From assembly GCA_025450975.1 (NCBI GenBank), contig JANWLI010000012.1, forward strand, positions 1 through 10,657: DNA of 10,657 nt, written 5' to 3'. Positions 1 to 6,451 of the stretch are shown here, piece by piece. The notes beneath the pieces were generated by a model. The model did no database searches. It was not told the DNA's origin and saw nothing but the letters and a program-made list of their open reading frames with translations. Position numbers and translations under genes: made by a program. Numbering within the stretch: the first letter of the stretch is position 1; each line of letters opens with the position of its first letter. Origin of the DNA: Candidatus Kapaibacterium sp. GTDB lineage: Bacteria; Bacteroidota; Ignavibacteria; Palsa-1295.

Positions 1-1
1 C

Positions 2-829
2 TTGTTCTCTGCGACATTCTCCGATTCTTCTGCAAAGCGGCTCCCCATCGTAAAGGGGGTCCAGCTTGGGACCTACCAGACACTTACCAGAATATTTTGT
101 ATTTCCCAGCGTGACCGCGATGCGTTCGTTGCCTATGGTGTGGATGAGGACAATGTTGAAGTGGCAGGCGATACGCGTTACGATCAGGTAGTACAACGAA
201 AGGACGCATCTGAGGAAAAACATCTGGAAATTCCAGGATCGCTTCATGATCGCTTAACTGCACACGGAGCATTCACCCTCGTTGCAGGCAGTACGTGGCC
301 GGAAGATGAGCAGCTATTGCAAAAAGTGTGGACGGATGTTCTCGAAAAGCATGAGCATGCAATGCTTATTATTGCGCCGCATGAAGTAGACGAAGGACAT
401 CTTGCTGCATTGGAGGGGATGTTCACGCATACGGCGCGCTTATCGTTCTATAATGGCGCTCGTGTTGTCATCGTCGATAGTATTGGGAAGCTGTTTGATC
501 TCTACCGGTATGCCTGCGTTGCCTACGTTGGTGGCGGGTTCGGCGCAGGAGTGCACAATGTGCTTGAGCCTGCAGTATGGGGAGCACCGGTCATTGTTGG
601 GCCACGTCACGAGCGATCGCAGGAAGTTGGTATGCTTATCAAAAACAGTGGGGCGTTTGAAATTCAACATTCCGAAGTCCTCCTTTCACTCGTGCATTGG
701 CTAGTAAATAAGAAGCAATGGGAAAAGGCCGGGTATATTGCGGAAATGTTTGTCGAACAAGGAAGAGGAGCACAGAGCCTCATAACATCATTCGCGCGAA
801 AGTTAGCTACTCTTCATACGCCTTCTTGA
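2..829 (+). CDS. waaA: 3-deoxy-D-manno-octulosonic acid (Kdo) transferase, C-terminal part (5' end outside window)
   Basis: This is the 3' portion of the enzyme that transfers Kdo from CMP-Kdo to lipid A precursor at the inner face of the cytoplasmic membrane, the first step of LPS core assembly. The frame is open at the left edge, so the N-terminal acceptor-binding domain and its catalytic Glu are not visible, and the TTG at position 2 is not the start. Visible are the linker between the GT-B domains (VEVAGDTRYDQV) and the donor-binding domain: VAGSTWPEDE, LIIAPHEVDE, and the family signature GGGFGAGVHNVLEPA followed by WGAPVIVGP, where the His-Asn and Glu residues line the CMP site. About 275 residues are present, against roughly 420 in complete family members. 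The stop lies inside the 3' end of the convergent amidase gene (23-bp overlap). Family assignment is firm. Confidence 0.93.
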   Translation: MFSATFSDSSAKRLPIVKGVQLGTYQTLTRIFCISQRDRDAFVAYGVDEDNVEVAGDTRYDQVVQRKDASEEKHLEIPGSLHDRLTAHGAFTLVAGSTWPEDEQLLQKVWTDVLEKHEHAMLIIAPHEVDEGHLAALEGMFTHTARLSFYNGARVVIVDSIGKLFDLYRYACVAYVGGGFGAGVHNVLEPAVWGAPVIVGPRHERSQEVGMLIKNSGAFEIQHSEVLLSLVHWLVNKKQWEKAGYIAEMFVEQGRGAQSLITSFARKLATLHTPS

Positions 830-1700
830 AAGTCTTAATGGCATCGACGATGGCTTTGGCAAACTGTGCCTGTCCTTCCTTCGAACTCAGGACTTCTTCT
901 TCTTTCGGATTCGAAATGAATGCCGTTTCGATCAGGACACTGGGCATTGCGGCGCCTACGAGTACATAAAACCCTGCCTGTTCCACGCCGTTATTTTTCA
1001 GACCGACGTGCTGTTTGAACTCCTTCTGCACGATCGCCGCAAATTTCTCCGAGTAGCGGATATCCTGCGCGCTCCGCATAGAGGTTAAGATAAACTCAAT
1101 GTCGGAGAGTGCTTCGTAGCGCTTCTTGTCTTTTTCAAACTCGATGACTGCATTCTCACGGGCGGCGACGCGAATCGCGGCATCGGTTTTACCGGGACGA
1201 AGTATGTAGGTAGCAGTCCCATGTGCTTTCGAAGGTTTTTCCGCCGTCGAATTACAGTGAATGCTGATGAAGAGCTTACCTTTGTACTTGTTAGCTATTT
1301 CGCCTCGGCGGTAGAGCTCGATAAACTTGTCGTCGTCACGGGTATAGAATACTTTAATACCCGGCAGCGCTTCTTTAAGCAATTCACCGGTCTTTAAAGC
1401 AATAGCAAGGGTAGCTGTTTTTTCTTTGAAGCCGTGTGTGCCTATGGCTCCGGGGTCTTTACCGCCATGGCCGGCATCGAGGATGATGACGTCAAGCTTC
1501 GGCTTCCTGGTTTTTTTCTTTGTAGAGTCGGCTGCAGCGAGCGAATCGGTTTGCAGCAAAAGTGCCCATATGCTGCCGGAGACAAAGATCGCAGCAATGA
1601 CAAGGAGCGGTATAAAAGCGCGCTTAGCGATAGTTGGTAAACTGGATCGGGAAGTCAAATTCTTTGGCCTTGATCTGCTGGATCGCCGTTTGGAGGTCAT
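807..1700 (-). CDS. N-acetylmuramoyl-L-alanine amidase (Amidase_3, zinc-dependent), exported
   Basis: This enzyme cleaves the amide bond between N-acetylmuramic acid and L-alanine in peptidoglycan, as AmiA/B/C do in cell separation. Numbered from the ATG at 1700, the protein has 297 residues. A basic Arg/Ser-rich N-terminus and a hydrophobic segment at about 28-50 look like a signal peptide or membrane anchor. The Amidase_3 domain covers about 70-292. Expected zinc ligands are visible: His78 in LDAGHGGKDPG, Glu93 in GFKEK, His148 in ISIHCNS; the catalytic Glu258 sits in VLIETAFISNP. There is no SPOR or LysM domain, so substrate targeting must come from elsewhere. The ATG at 1700 overlaps the end of yajQ by 77 nt. 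A TTG at 1658 would cut this to 35 nt and leave a cleaner signal peptide; there is no later ATG before the domain. It probably forms one transcript with yajQ. Confidence 0.9.
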   Translation of the reverse strand: MTSKRRSSRSRPKNLTSRSSLPTIAKRAFIPLLVIAAIFVSGSIWALLLQTDSLAAADSTKKKTRKPKLDVIILDAGHGGKDPGAIGTHGFKEKTATLAIALKTGELLKEALPGIKVFYTRDDDKFIELYRRGEIANKYKGKLFISIHCNSTAEKPSKAHGTATYILRPGKTDAAIRVAARENAVIEFEKDKKRYEALSDIEFILTSMRSAQDIRYSEKFAAIVQKEFKQHVGLKNNGVEQAGFYVLVGAAMPSVLIETAFISNPKEEEVLSSKEGQAQFAKAIVDAIKTFKKAYEE

Positions 1701-2121
1701 CCTTGCTCTTACCGGTAATACGAACGGCTTCGCCCTGGATCTGGGCTTGTACCTTCATTTTCGTATCCTTGACGAGCTTGGTTACCTCTTTTGCCTGCTC
1801 CGTAGTTAATCCGTTCTTGATCTTCACGACCGAACGCAGTGTATTACCGGCTGCCTGTTGCGGCTCGCCATAGTCAAGCGCCTTGAGCGAAATACCGCGT
1901 TTGATCATCTTCGCGTTCAGGATCTCGGTTAAGGCGCGGAGTTTCATATCATCGGCTGTTGCCAGCGTGATCGTATGCTCCTTTTGGTTGAGATCGATCG
2001 TTGTATTGCTGTCTTTGAAGTCATAGCGCTGCTCGACTTCTTTTTTTGCCTGATTGACAGCGTTATCTACTTCCTGGGCGTCGACTTCGGAGACGACATC
2101 GAATGAAAATTGCGTAGCCAT
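1624..2121 (-). CDS. yajQ: YajQ family nucleotide-binding protein (UPF0234)
   Basis: The 165-residue length and sequence match the YajQ family, small cytoplasmic proteins with two ferredoxin-like folds. Some members bind cyclic di-GMP and act as effectors or transcriptional co-regulators; whether this one does cannot be told from sequence. Family hallmarks are the N-terminal FSFDVVSEVDAQEVDNAV, the central RYDFKDSNTTIDL, AKMIKRGISLKALDYGE, and the C-terminal KVQAQIQGEAVRITGKSKDD with the closing FPIQFTN. The ATG at 2121 gives the standard N-terminus. The gene is divergent from the membrane protein at 2182, with 60 bp between the two starts. The amidase frame begins before this gene ends, which suggests co-transcription and possibly coupled translation. 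The pairing with a peptidoglycan amidase has no obvious functional logic. Confidence 0.94.
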   Translation of the reverse strand: MATQFSFDVVSEVDAQEVDNAVNQAKKEVEQRYDFKDSNTTIDLNQKEHTITLATADDMKLRALTEILNAKMIKRGISLKALDYGEPQQAAGNTLRSVVKIKNGLTTEQAKEVTKLVKDTKMKVQAQIQGEAVRITGKSKDDLQTAIQQIKAKEFDFPIQFTNYR

Positions 2122-2166
2122 TAGCCCTGTAACACTATATCTGCCTCCAGAAGTTTACTATTGTCT

Positions 2167-2174
2167 TATCTTTG
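2167..2174 (+). promoter_or_regulatory. Candidate Bacteroidota-type -7 element (TATCTTTG) for the YbhN-like gene
   Basis: TATCTTTG matches the Bacteroidota sigma consensus TAnnTTTG exactly and ends seven bases before the ATG at 2182. I see no TTTG at the usual -33 distance. If used, transcription would begin within a few bases of the ATG, giving a nearly leaderless mRNA. A match this short can occur by chance. Confidence 0.35.
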
Positions 2175-2181
2175 TCGCCGA

Positions 2182-3204
2182 ATGAAGTCGGCTATACGCT
2201 ATTTACTAGCAATTGTTCTCTCTGGTGGTGCGCTCTATCTTGCGTTTCGCGGTCAGGACCTCGGAACATTACAGGATGAGCTCTTACGAACCAATATCTT
2301 TGCTTTATGCCTGGGGACGGCTCTGCAGCTCTTTGCTCATTTTATCAGGGCCTGGCGCTGGAAATACCTGTTGAAGCCCTTTAAAGAGCATACGAACCTC
2401 TTCACAGCATTTAAAGCCGTCATGGTAGGCTATGCGTTAAATAACGTGATCCCACGCGCAGGGGAAGTTGGCCGTCCACTGATCATCTCCAAGCGCGAGA
2501 AGATCCCGTTTGCCGGAGCACTGGGGACGATCGTATTGGAGCGTGTCTTCGACATTTTCATCGTAGGCGTGCTGCTGTTTATTTCCTATGTACTCTATGC
2601 AGATACCCTTACGGCGTCATTCCCTGAGCTGATCGCAACGACAACGCCTATTATTATCATCTTTATCGTGGCCCTTGTCTTTTTCATTGCAGCTGTGCTC
2701 AATGAAAAAGTCCATCACTTCATTGAACGGGTGATCGCGAAGATGCCGAAGAAGATCGCTGCCGCAGTTATCAAACTATTCAAAACATTTACTGACGGGT
2801 TGCGTGGACTTAACCGCCGTTCTGCATTGCCGCTTCTTGGGGGTACTGCAGTTGTCTGGTTTCTTTACTGGCTGTCGATGTATGCGTTCATGCTGACGTT
2901 GCCGTCGGCAGAATTTGGTGCTATCGGCTTCGGTGGGACGACACTCCTCCTTACGTTGTCGGCAATTGCTGTTGTTATCCCAACGCCCGGCGGGTTAGGG
3001 ACCTACCATTACTTTATCAGCCAGACACTTATCCTTGTTTTTGCGATCGGATCGTCACGGGCGGTTGCATTTGCGACGCTTTCGCACTTTGCTCCTTACA
3101 TTGTAGTGACGATCCTCGGTATTTTCTATGCCTTCCGCGAAGGTGTATCGCTCAAGATGAATACCACAAAAAAGAAGAGCCCCGATAACGAGGCTCTTCG
3201 ATAG
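2182..3204 (+). CDS. YbhN / LPG-synthase transmembrane-domain family inner-membrane protein (UPF0104)
   Basis: This is a polytopic inner-membrane protein of the family named after the flippase half of lysylphosphatidylglycerol synthase (MprF). It has no C-terminal aminoacyl-transferase domain, so it is a stand-alone flippase-like member whose substrate is unknown. Numbered from ATG 2182, it has 340 residues. Family signatures are the HFIRAWRWKYLL stretch after the second helix, YALNNVIPRAGEVGRPL at about 84-100, GTIVLERVFD at about 115-124, and TPGGLGTYHYF before the last helices. About eight hydrophobic segments are evident. The frame is open to a TTG at 2161, but ATG 2182 gives the normal start (Met-Lys-Ser followed by helix 1). 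The last 13 or so codons contain the terminator of the convergent OmpA-like gene. The tail is charged (TTKKKSPDNEALR), as expected for a cytoplasmic end. Confidence 0.85.
   Translation: MKSAIRYLLAIVLSGGALYLAFRGQDLGTLQDELLRTNIFALCLGTALQLFAHFIRAWRWKYLLKPFKEHTNLFTAFKAVMVGYALNNVIPRAGEVGRPLIISKREKIPFAGALGTIVLERVFDIFIVGVLLFISYVLYADTLTASFPELIATTTPIIIIFIVALVFFIAAVLNEKVHHFIERVIAKMPKKIAAAVIKLFKTFTDGLRGLNRRSALPLLGGTAVVWFLYWLSMYAFMLTLPSAEFGAIGFGGTTLLLTLSAIAVVIPTPGGLGTYHYFISQTLILVFAIGSSRAVAFATLSHFAPYIVVTILGIFYAFREGVSLKMNTTKKKSPDNEALR
3168..3199 (-). terminator. Intrinsic terminator of the OmpA/TSP3 gene, inside the end of the YbhN-like ORF
   Basis: On the minus strand an 8-bp stem (GAAGAGCC at 3199-3192 pairing with GGCTCTTC at 3181-3174) encloses a 10-nt loop and is followed directly by six T residues (3173-3168). 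It begins 24 nt past the stop of the OmpA-like gene. In the plus direction the hairpin has no T tract, so it should work only for the minus-strand gene. Confidence 0.75.
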
Positions 3205-3222
3205 AATTCGTACGTCTGGTTT

Positions 3223-5250
3223 TTACTTACAAGTCTCAACGACGCGAACGGCAATACGTCTGTTCTGACGACGTGCCAGCTCGACCTGCGCTGCCTTGAC
3301 CTTCTTACTGAGCTTTGGCTCTGGTACGAGGTTACGTGACGAGCCGTAGCCGATCGTACGGATGACCTTGTTCGGATTAACTCCCTGATCGACAAGCCAT
3401 TGCTTCACGCGAGCTGCACGAAGATCGGAAAGCTCCTGGTTACGCTTGGCATCGCCTTCGGTCGAGGCATGACCTTCGATCTCAACCTTGATGTCGGCGC
3501 ATTGCTCGACGAGGCCTTTGATCTTGTTGAGGTTCTCAAGCGTACCCGGTTCGGACATATCGAATGCATCCTGATTGACGAGGAAGATGACGCCCGGGAA
3601 GTTCGAAACCGTCTCAACCTTGGGCTTGACGGGGCAGCCATCCGGCGGAGAGCCTGCGGTAAGCGGGCACTTATCCTTGCCGTCGATCACCGTGTCATTG
3701 TCGGTATCGGCATTGTTCGGATTTGTGCGGGTCTCGTTGATCTCCTTCGCGTCGGTCAATCCATCGGTATCGCTATCCGGTTTTTTGGGATTGGTCTTGT
3801 ATTGATTGACCTCATCGCCGTCGACGAGTGTATCGCCGTCGGTATCCGGCTTTTTCGGATCAGTGAGATTCTTGATCTCATCGCCATCGGTCAATCCGTC
3901 TTTATCCGTATCGGGACCGAGCGCGTCGGTGGTGTGCTTGTTGATCTCATCGCCGTCGGAAAGTCCGTCGCCATCGGTATCGGCTTTGTCGAGTGCCGTC
4001 TTATGGGTCATGGCCTCTGCGCCGTCAGCGAGTCCGTCACCGTCAGAATCCGCCTTGGTGGGGTTCGAGCTGTGCTTCTGGATCTCGTCACCGTCGGTAA
4101 GTGCATCGGCATCTGTATCGGTCGAGAGAGGGTTGGTCTTATGGTCGTTAACCTCACTACCGTCAGTCAATCCGTCGCTATCGGTGTCGGCATTTAGGGG
4201 GTTTGACTTATGTGCTTTGATCTCCGCTCCATCGTTGAGGCCATCGCCGTCGCTATCGGGAGTTACCGCATCGGTCTTATGCGTAAGGATCTCCTCGTTG
4301 TCGGCCAGTCCGTCGGCATCGGTATCGGACTTTGTTGGATCGGTATTGTAGGTTTTTACTTCCTCACCATCTCTGAGGCCATCACCATCGGTATCCGGAT
4401 TCAACGGGTCGGTCTTGTAGATCTCGACTTCTGCCGCATCGCGGAGACCGTCTTTATCGGTATCCTGATCGCCGAAAATATAATAGCTTAAGCCAATACC
4501 GAATGTGAGGAAGGCATCGGATGTGCCACCTTCATTCGGCGGAGCTTGTCCACCGGGGTTCTTATCATAATAGTCATATGCGGGCTTTGAAAAATCATCA
4601 AGGAAATCGGTATTTGCTGCATGATAGAGTCCTTTGCCGTTAAAGACAAAGTTATCGCTTAAGTAGAGTTCATATCCGATGCCAAAGACAAAGCCGACGG
4701 TATTCTTCTCGTACTTTACGTAGGAAGAGTAGGGAAGTGCTTTATCCTGATTGAGGTTTCGAGGTTCGAAGTTTAGTAACTCGATACCGCCCATCACATA
4801 GGGTACAAACTCCTGCAGGGGGGCAAAATTAAAGGAAGCCAGAATCTCAAAGCCGCCGTGGCGTACCTTGTTCTTATCCTCTCGTTTAATATCGGTTGGC
4901 TGGCCGACATCACCGGGTTGTGGATAGAGTGCATCCGGATCACTAATACCCTGATCGAAGGGGCCGAAATACTTCGGATATGCTTTTAGGTTATCATCGT
5001 TGAGGCGCATGCGCATTTGGCCTCCGTTGTAGGCAACGTGGAGCGAAACATAGTCGAGGATATTCCAGCGAAGGAAGAGATCGCCGGAAAACCAGAACTG
5101 GTTGTCGCGGAAGTCGCCGTAGAGCTTATTGCCCATTGCGTCGAAGCCAAAGGCTATACGACCAGCGGTGCTCTGTCCCTGAGCCCCAATGGGAAGTAAG
5201 AAAGCTGAAAGCGCGAAAATGCAAAGGAACGTACTGATAATTCGTCTCAT
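3223..5250 (-). CDS. OmpA-family outer-membrane protein with a thrombospondin type 3 repeat array
   Basis: This 675-residue envelope protein anchors the outer membrane to peptidoglycan. In order: a Sec signal peptide (1 to about 25, cleavage near AQGQS); an N-terminal region of about 27-260 with alternating aromatic strands ending GIGLSYYIF, probably an 8-stranded beta-barrel; eleven tandem calcium-binding TSP3-type repeats of consensus DTDGDGLTDGDEI (263-514); a terminal half-repeat with KCP and GCP cysteines (515-540); and an OmpA C-terminal peptidoglycan-binding domain (about 550-672) with EIEGHAS, LSDLRAARV and RRQNRRIAV. The TSP3 array is expected to form a stiff Ca2+-stabilised rod across the periplasm. 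By eye, Ser596 falls where E. coli OmpA has Asp271, while Arg611 matches Arg286. ATG 5250 is well placed before the signal peptide. An A/T-rich leader with two hairpins precedes it, and a terminator follows it at 3168-3199. A role in type IX secretion or surface anchoring is possible but not shown. Confidence 0.92.
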   Translation of the reverse strand: MRRIISTFLCIFALSAFLLPIGAQGQSTAGRIAFGFDAMGNKLYGDFRDNQFWFSGDLFLRWNILDYVSLHVAYNGGQMRMRLNDDNLKAYPKYFGPFDQGISDPDALYPQPGDVGQPTDIKREDKNKVRHGGFEILASFNFAPLQEFVPYVMGGIELLNFEPRNLNQDKALPYSSYVKYEKNTVGFVFGIGYELYLSDNFVFNGKGLYHAANTDFLDDFSKPAYDYYDKNPGGQAPPNEGGTSDAFLTFGIGLSYYIFGDQDTDKDGLRDAAEVEIYKTDPLNPDTDGDGLRDGEEVKTYNTDPTKSDTDADGLADNEEILTHKTDAVTPDSDGDGLNDGAEIKAHKSNPLNADTDSDGLTDGSEVNDHKTNPLSTDTDADALTDGDEIQKHSSNPTKADSDGDGLADGAEAMTHKTALDKADTDGDGLSDGDEINKHTTDALGPDTDKDGLTDGDEIKNLTDPKKPDTDGDTLVDGDEVNQYKTNPKKPDSDTDGLTDAKEINETRTNPNNADTDNDTVIDGKDKCPLTAGSPPDGCPVKPKVETVSNFPGVIFLVNQDAFDMSEPGTLENLNKIKGLVEQCADIKVEIEGHASTEGDAKRNQELSDLRAARVKQWLVDQGVNPNKVIRTIGYGSSRNLVPEPKLSKKVKAAQVELARRQNRRIAVRVVETCK
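3709..4464 (-). repeat. Eleven tandem 69-nt repeats encoding TSP3-type calcium-binding motifs
   Basis: Each unit encodes 23 residues beginning DxDxDGLxDGxE and ending in a variable KTNPxxA-like tail. Ten units are 23 residues and the ninth (protein residues 447-468) is 22, missing one residue before TDP. The Asp positions that bind calcium are kept in nearly every copy. Unit 6 has DALTD and unit 10 has DTLVD in place of DGLxD. The copies differ at many third positions and in their tails, so the array is not a recent expansion. On the plus strand it appears as recurring ATCGCCGTCGG / GTATCGG runs. Confidence 0.9.
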
Positions 5251-5273
5251 ATTCTTTAATTATGATGCAATTC

Positions 5274-5319
5274 TTACAGGGGTGAGTCCCTGTAGTGTAA
5301 AAGCGTGAAACCGGAAATC
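5274..5319 (-). promoter_or_regulatory. Hairpins in the 5' leader of the OmpA/TSP3 gene
   Basis: TACAGGG (5275-5281) and CCCTGTA (5288-5294) form a 7-bp stem with a 6-nt loop, ending about 25 nt before the ATG at 5250. A second short palindrome, CCGG-AAAT-CCGG, lies next to it at about 5311-5322. If transcription starts near the candidate promoter at 5348-5355, both would be in the mRNA leader. E. coli ompA has leader hairpins that stabilise its mRNA; a similar role here is inference. Confidence 0.4.
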
Positions 5320-5347
5320 CGGGGAGTGAGATACATGCTTCTTGACG

Positions 5348-5355
5348 CGAAGATA
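5348..5355 (-). promoter_or_regulatory. Possible -7 promoter element (TATCTTCG) for the OmpA/TSP3 gene
   Basis: On the minus strand TATCTTCG differs from the Bacteroidota -7 consensus TAnnTTTG at one position. No clear -33 TTTG stands at the expected distance; a TTG lies only 8 nt upstream. It would give a leader of about 90 nt. Confidence 0.25.
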
Positions 5356-5427
5356 CGAAAAATCAACGGATTTGCGTTATAAATTATCTAAAAAACTAAA
5401 ATTATAGCGTGGTCAGCAGAACCTAAT

Positions 5428-5458
5428 TTTTGGCCTGCCTGTTAAATGCAGGCTAAAA
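5428..5458 (+). promoter_or_regulatory. Stem-loop in the rpsL leader
   Basis: An 11-bp stem (TTTTGGCCTGC at 5428-5438 with GCAGGCTAAAA at 5448-5458, one G-U pair) closes a 9-nt loop and ends 27 nt before the rpsL ATG. No gene on either strand needs a terminator here, because the flanking genes diverge. It is therefore more likely a leader structure, such as a translational operator or attenuator for the ribosomal genes. No T run follows directly on the plus strand. Confidence 0.45.
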
Positions 5459-5485
5459 TTACAGGATTTTTAATAGAATTAACGA

Positions 5486-5860
5486 ATGCCGACAATTAAC
5501 CAGCTCGTACGCCTAGGGCGCGAAGAACTGATGTATAAGAGCAAATCTCCTGCTCTGAAGAACTCGCCGCAGCGCCGCGGTGTGTGTACCCGTGTGTACA
5601 CGACGACGCCTAAGAAGCCGAATTCGGCTATGCGTAAGGTAGCACGTGTTAAGCTCACGAGCCAGATCGAGGTCACGGCCTACATTCCGGGAGAAGGTCA
5701 TAACCTGCAGGAGCACTCAATTGTGATGATCCGTGGCGGTCGAGTCAAGGATCTTCCGGGCGTTCGTTACCATATCATTCGCGGAACACTCGATACGCAG
5801 GGCGTACAGAACCGCAAACAGGCTCGCTCGAAATACGGCGCAAAGAAGCCTAAGGCATAA
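5486..5860 (+). CDS. rpsL: 30S ribosomal protein S12
   Basis: S12 sits at the decoding centre of the small ribosomal subunit and affects tRNA selection accuracy. The 124-residue length is standard, and the sequence is nearly canonical: MPTINQLVR start, RRGVCTRVYTTTPKKPNSAMRK, GEGHNLQEHS, GGRVKDLPGVRYH, and the KYGAKKPKA end. Lys43, Lys88 and Pro91, the sites where streptomycin-resistance changes arise in other bacteria, are all wild type. ATG 5486 is preceded by an A/T-rich stretch (taatagaattaacg) with no Shine-Dalgarno sequence, as is common in Bacteroidota. It heads a two-gene rpsL-rpsG unit, with 102 nt between the two genes. A hairpin lies in its leader. I could not identify its promoter with confidence. 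Confidence 0.98.
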   Translation: MPTINQLVRLGREELMYKSKSPALKNSPQRRGVCTRVYTTTPKKPNSAMRKVARVKLTSQIEVTAYIPGEGHNLQEHSIVMIRGGRVKDLPGVRYHIIRGTLDTQGVQNRKQARSKYGAKKPKA

Positions 5861-5962
5861 AGTTTATTCGGAGTCCGCGCCCTTCATTGGGTACGGATGG
5901 TGGTTGAATGGCTTCTCAGGTCAATTCAGCTCTTTTACAAATAGCATCTAGAGAATACTTAC
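5861..5962 (+). promoter_or_regulatory. rpsL-rpsG intercistronic region with imperfect hairpin; possible S7 operator
   Basis: This 102-nt gap is longer than needed inside an operon. TCCG (5874-5877) pairs with CGGA (5894-5897), and CCC (5880-5882) with GGG (5889-5891), separated by a 2x2 internal loop and closed by TTCATT. In E. coli the S12-S7 gap of similar length folds into the site where S7 represses its own translation. Similar function here rests on position and length only; I could not match the E. coli structure base by base. Confidence 0.35.
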
Positions 5963-6430
5963 ATGAGAAAACGTGCAGCCGTAAAACGGCACCGTACACC
6001 GGATCCCAAGTACAACGATGTCGTTGTCAGCCAATTCATCAATGCACTTATGCTTGATGGCAAAAAATCTACTGCGCAGCGTATTATGTACGAGGCAATG
6101 GAAGTAGCAGAGAAGAAGACCGGCCAGAATGGCCTCGAGCTGTTTCGCAAGGCAATGAATAATTCTTCGCCCGTGGTTGAAGTACGTTCGCGTCGCGTCG
6201 GTGGAGCTACGTACCAGGTACCGACCGAAGTGCGTCCCGAGCGCCGTCATGCGCTTGCCATGCGCTGGCTGATCACCTTCGCCCGTGCGCGCGGCGAAAA
6301 GTCGATGGCACAGCGTCTGGCTGCCGAGTTGATCTCTGCTTCGAACAACGAAGGCACGACGATCAAGAAGCGTGACGACACCCACCGTATGGCCGAAGCT
6401 AATAAGGCATTCGCACATTTCAGATTCTAA
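5963..6430 (+). CDS. rpsG: 30S ribosomal protein S7
   Basis: S7 is the primary assembly protein of the 30S head; it binds the 3' major domain of 16S rRNA and lies near the E-site tRNA. The 155 residues match the usual short form. Hallmarks are DPKYNDVVVSQFINALMLDG, the SPVVEVRSRRVGGATYQVP beta-hairpin region, VRPERRHALAMRWL and the KRDDTHRMAEANKAFAHFRF end. ATG 5963 follows an A-rich stretch (gagaatacttac) with no Shine-Dalgarno sequence. A strong intrinsic terminator begins 22 nt after the stop, so fusA and tuf, which usually follow in the str operon, are not co-transcribed here. Confidence 0.98.
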   Translation: MRKRAAVKRHRTPDPKYNDVVVSQFINALMLDGKKSTAQRIMYEAMEVAEKKTGQNGLELFRKAMNNSSPVVEVRSRRVGGATYQVPTEVRPERRHALAMRWLITFARARGEKSMAQRLAAELISASNNEGTTIKKRDDTHRMAEANKAFAHFRF

Positions 6431-6451
6431 ACATACCATTTACGGTATATG

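Noticed and set aside
71..3030. Similar strings around ACCTACCA ... CCAGACACTTA at about 71-93 and 3001-3030
   Set aside because: The match is short and interrupted and falls in two unrelated coding genes in conserved protein sequence, so it is coincidence and not a repeat.
3400..4491. Several long plus-strand open frames (up to 265 codons) opposite the TSP3 array
   Set aside because: They are the reverse complement of an Asp/Gly/Thr-rich repeat whose codons rarely give stop codons on the other strand. All plus frames are open there, the products are low-complexity, and the minus-strand protein has clear domains.
5342..5383. Sigma-70-like promoter for rpsL: TTGACG (5342-5347) with TATAAA (5378-5383)
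   Set aside because: The spacing is 30 nt, far beyond the 16-18 nt required, so the pair cannot work as one promoter.
5948..6439. 163-codon minus-strand open frame covering rpsG
   Set aside because: It is a shadow of ribosomal protein S7, which is unmistakable on the plus strand.
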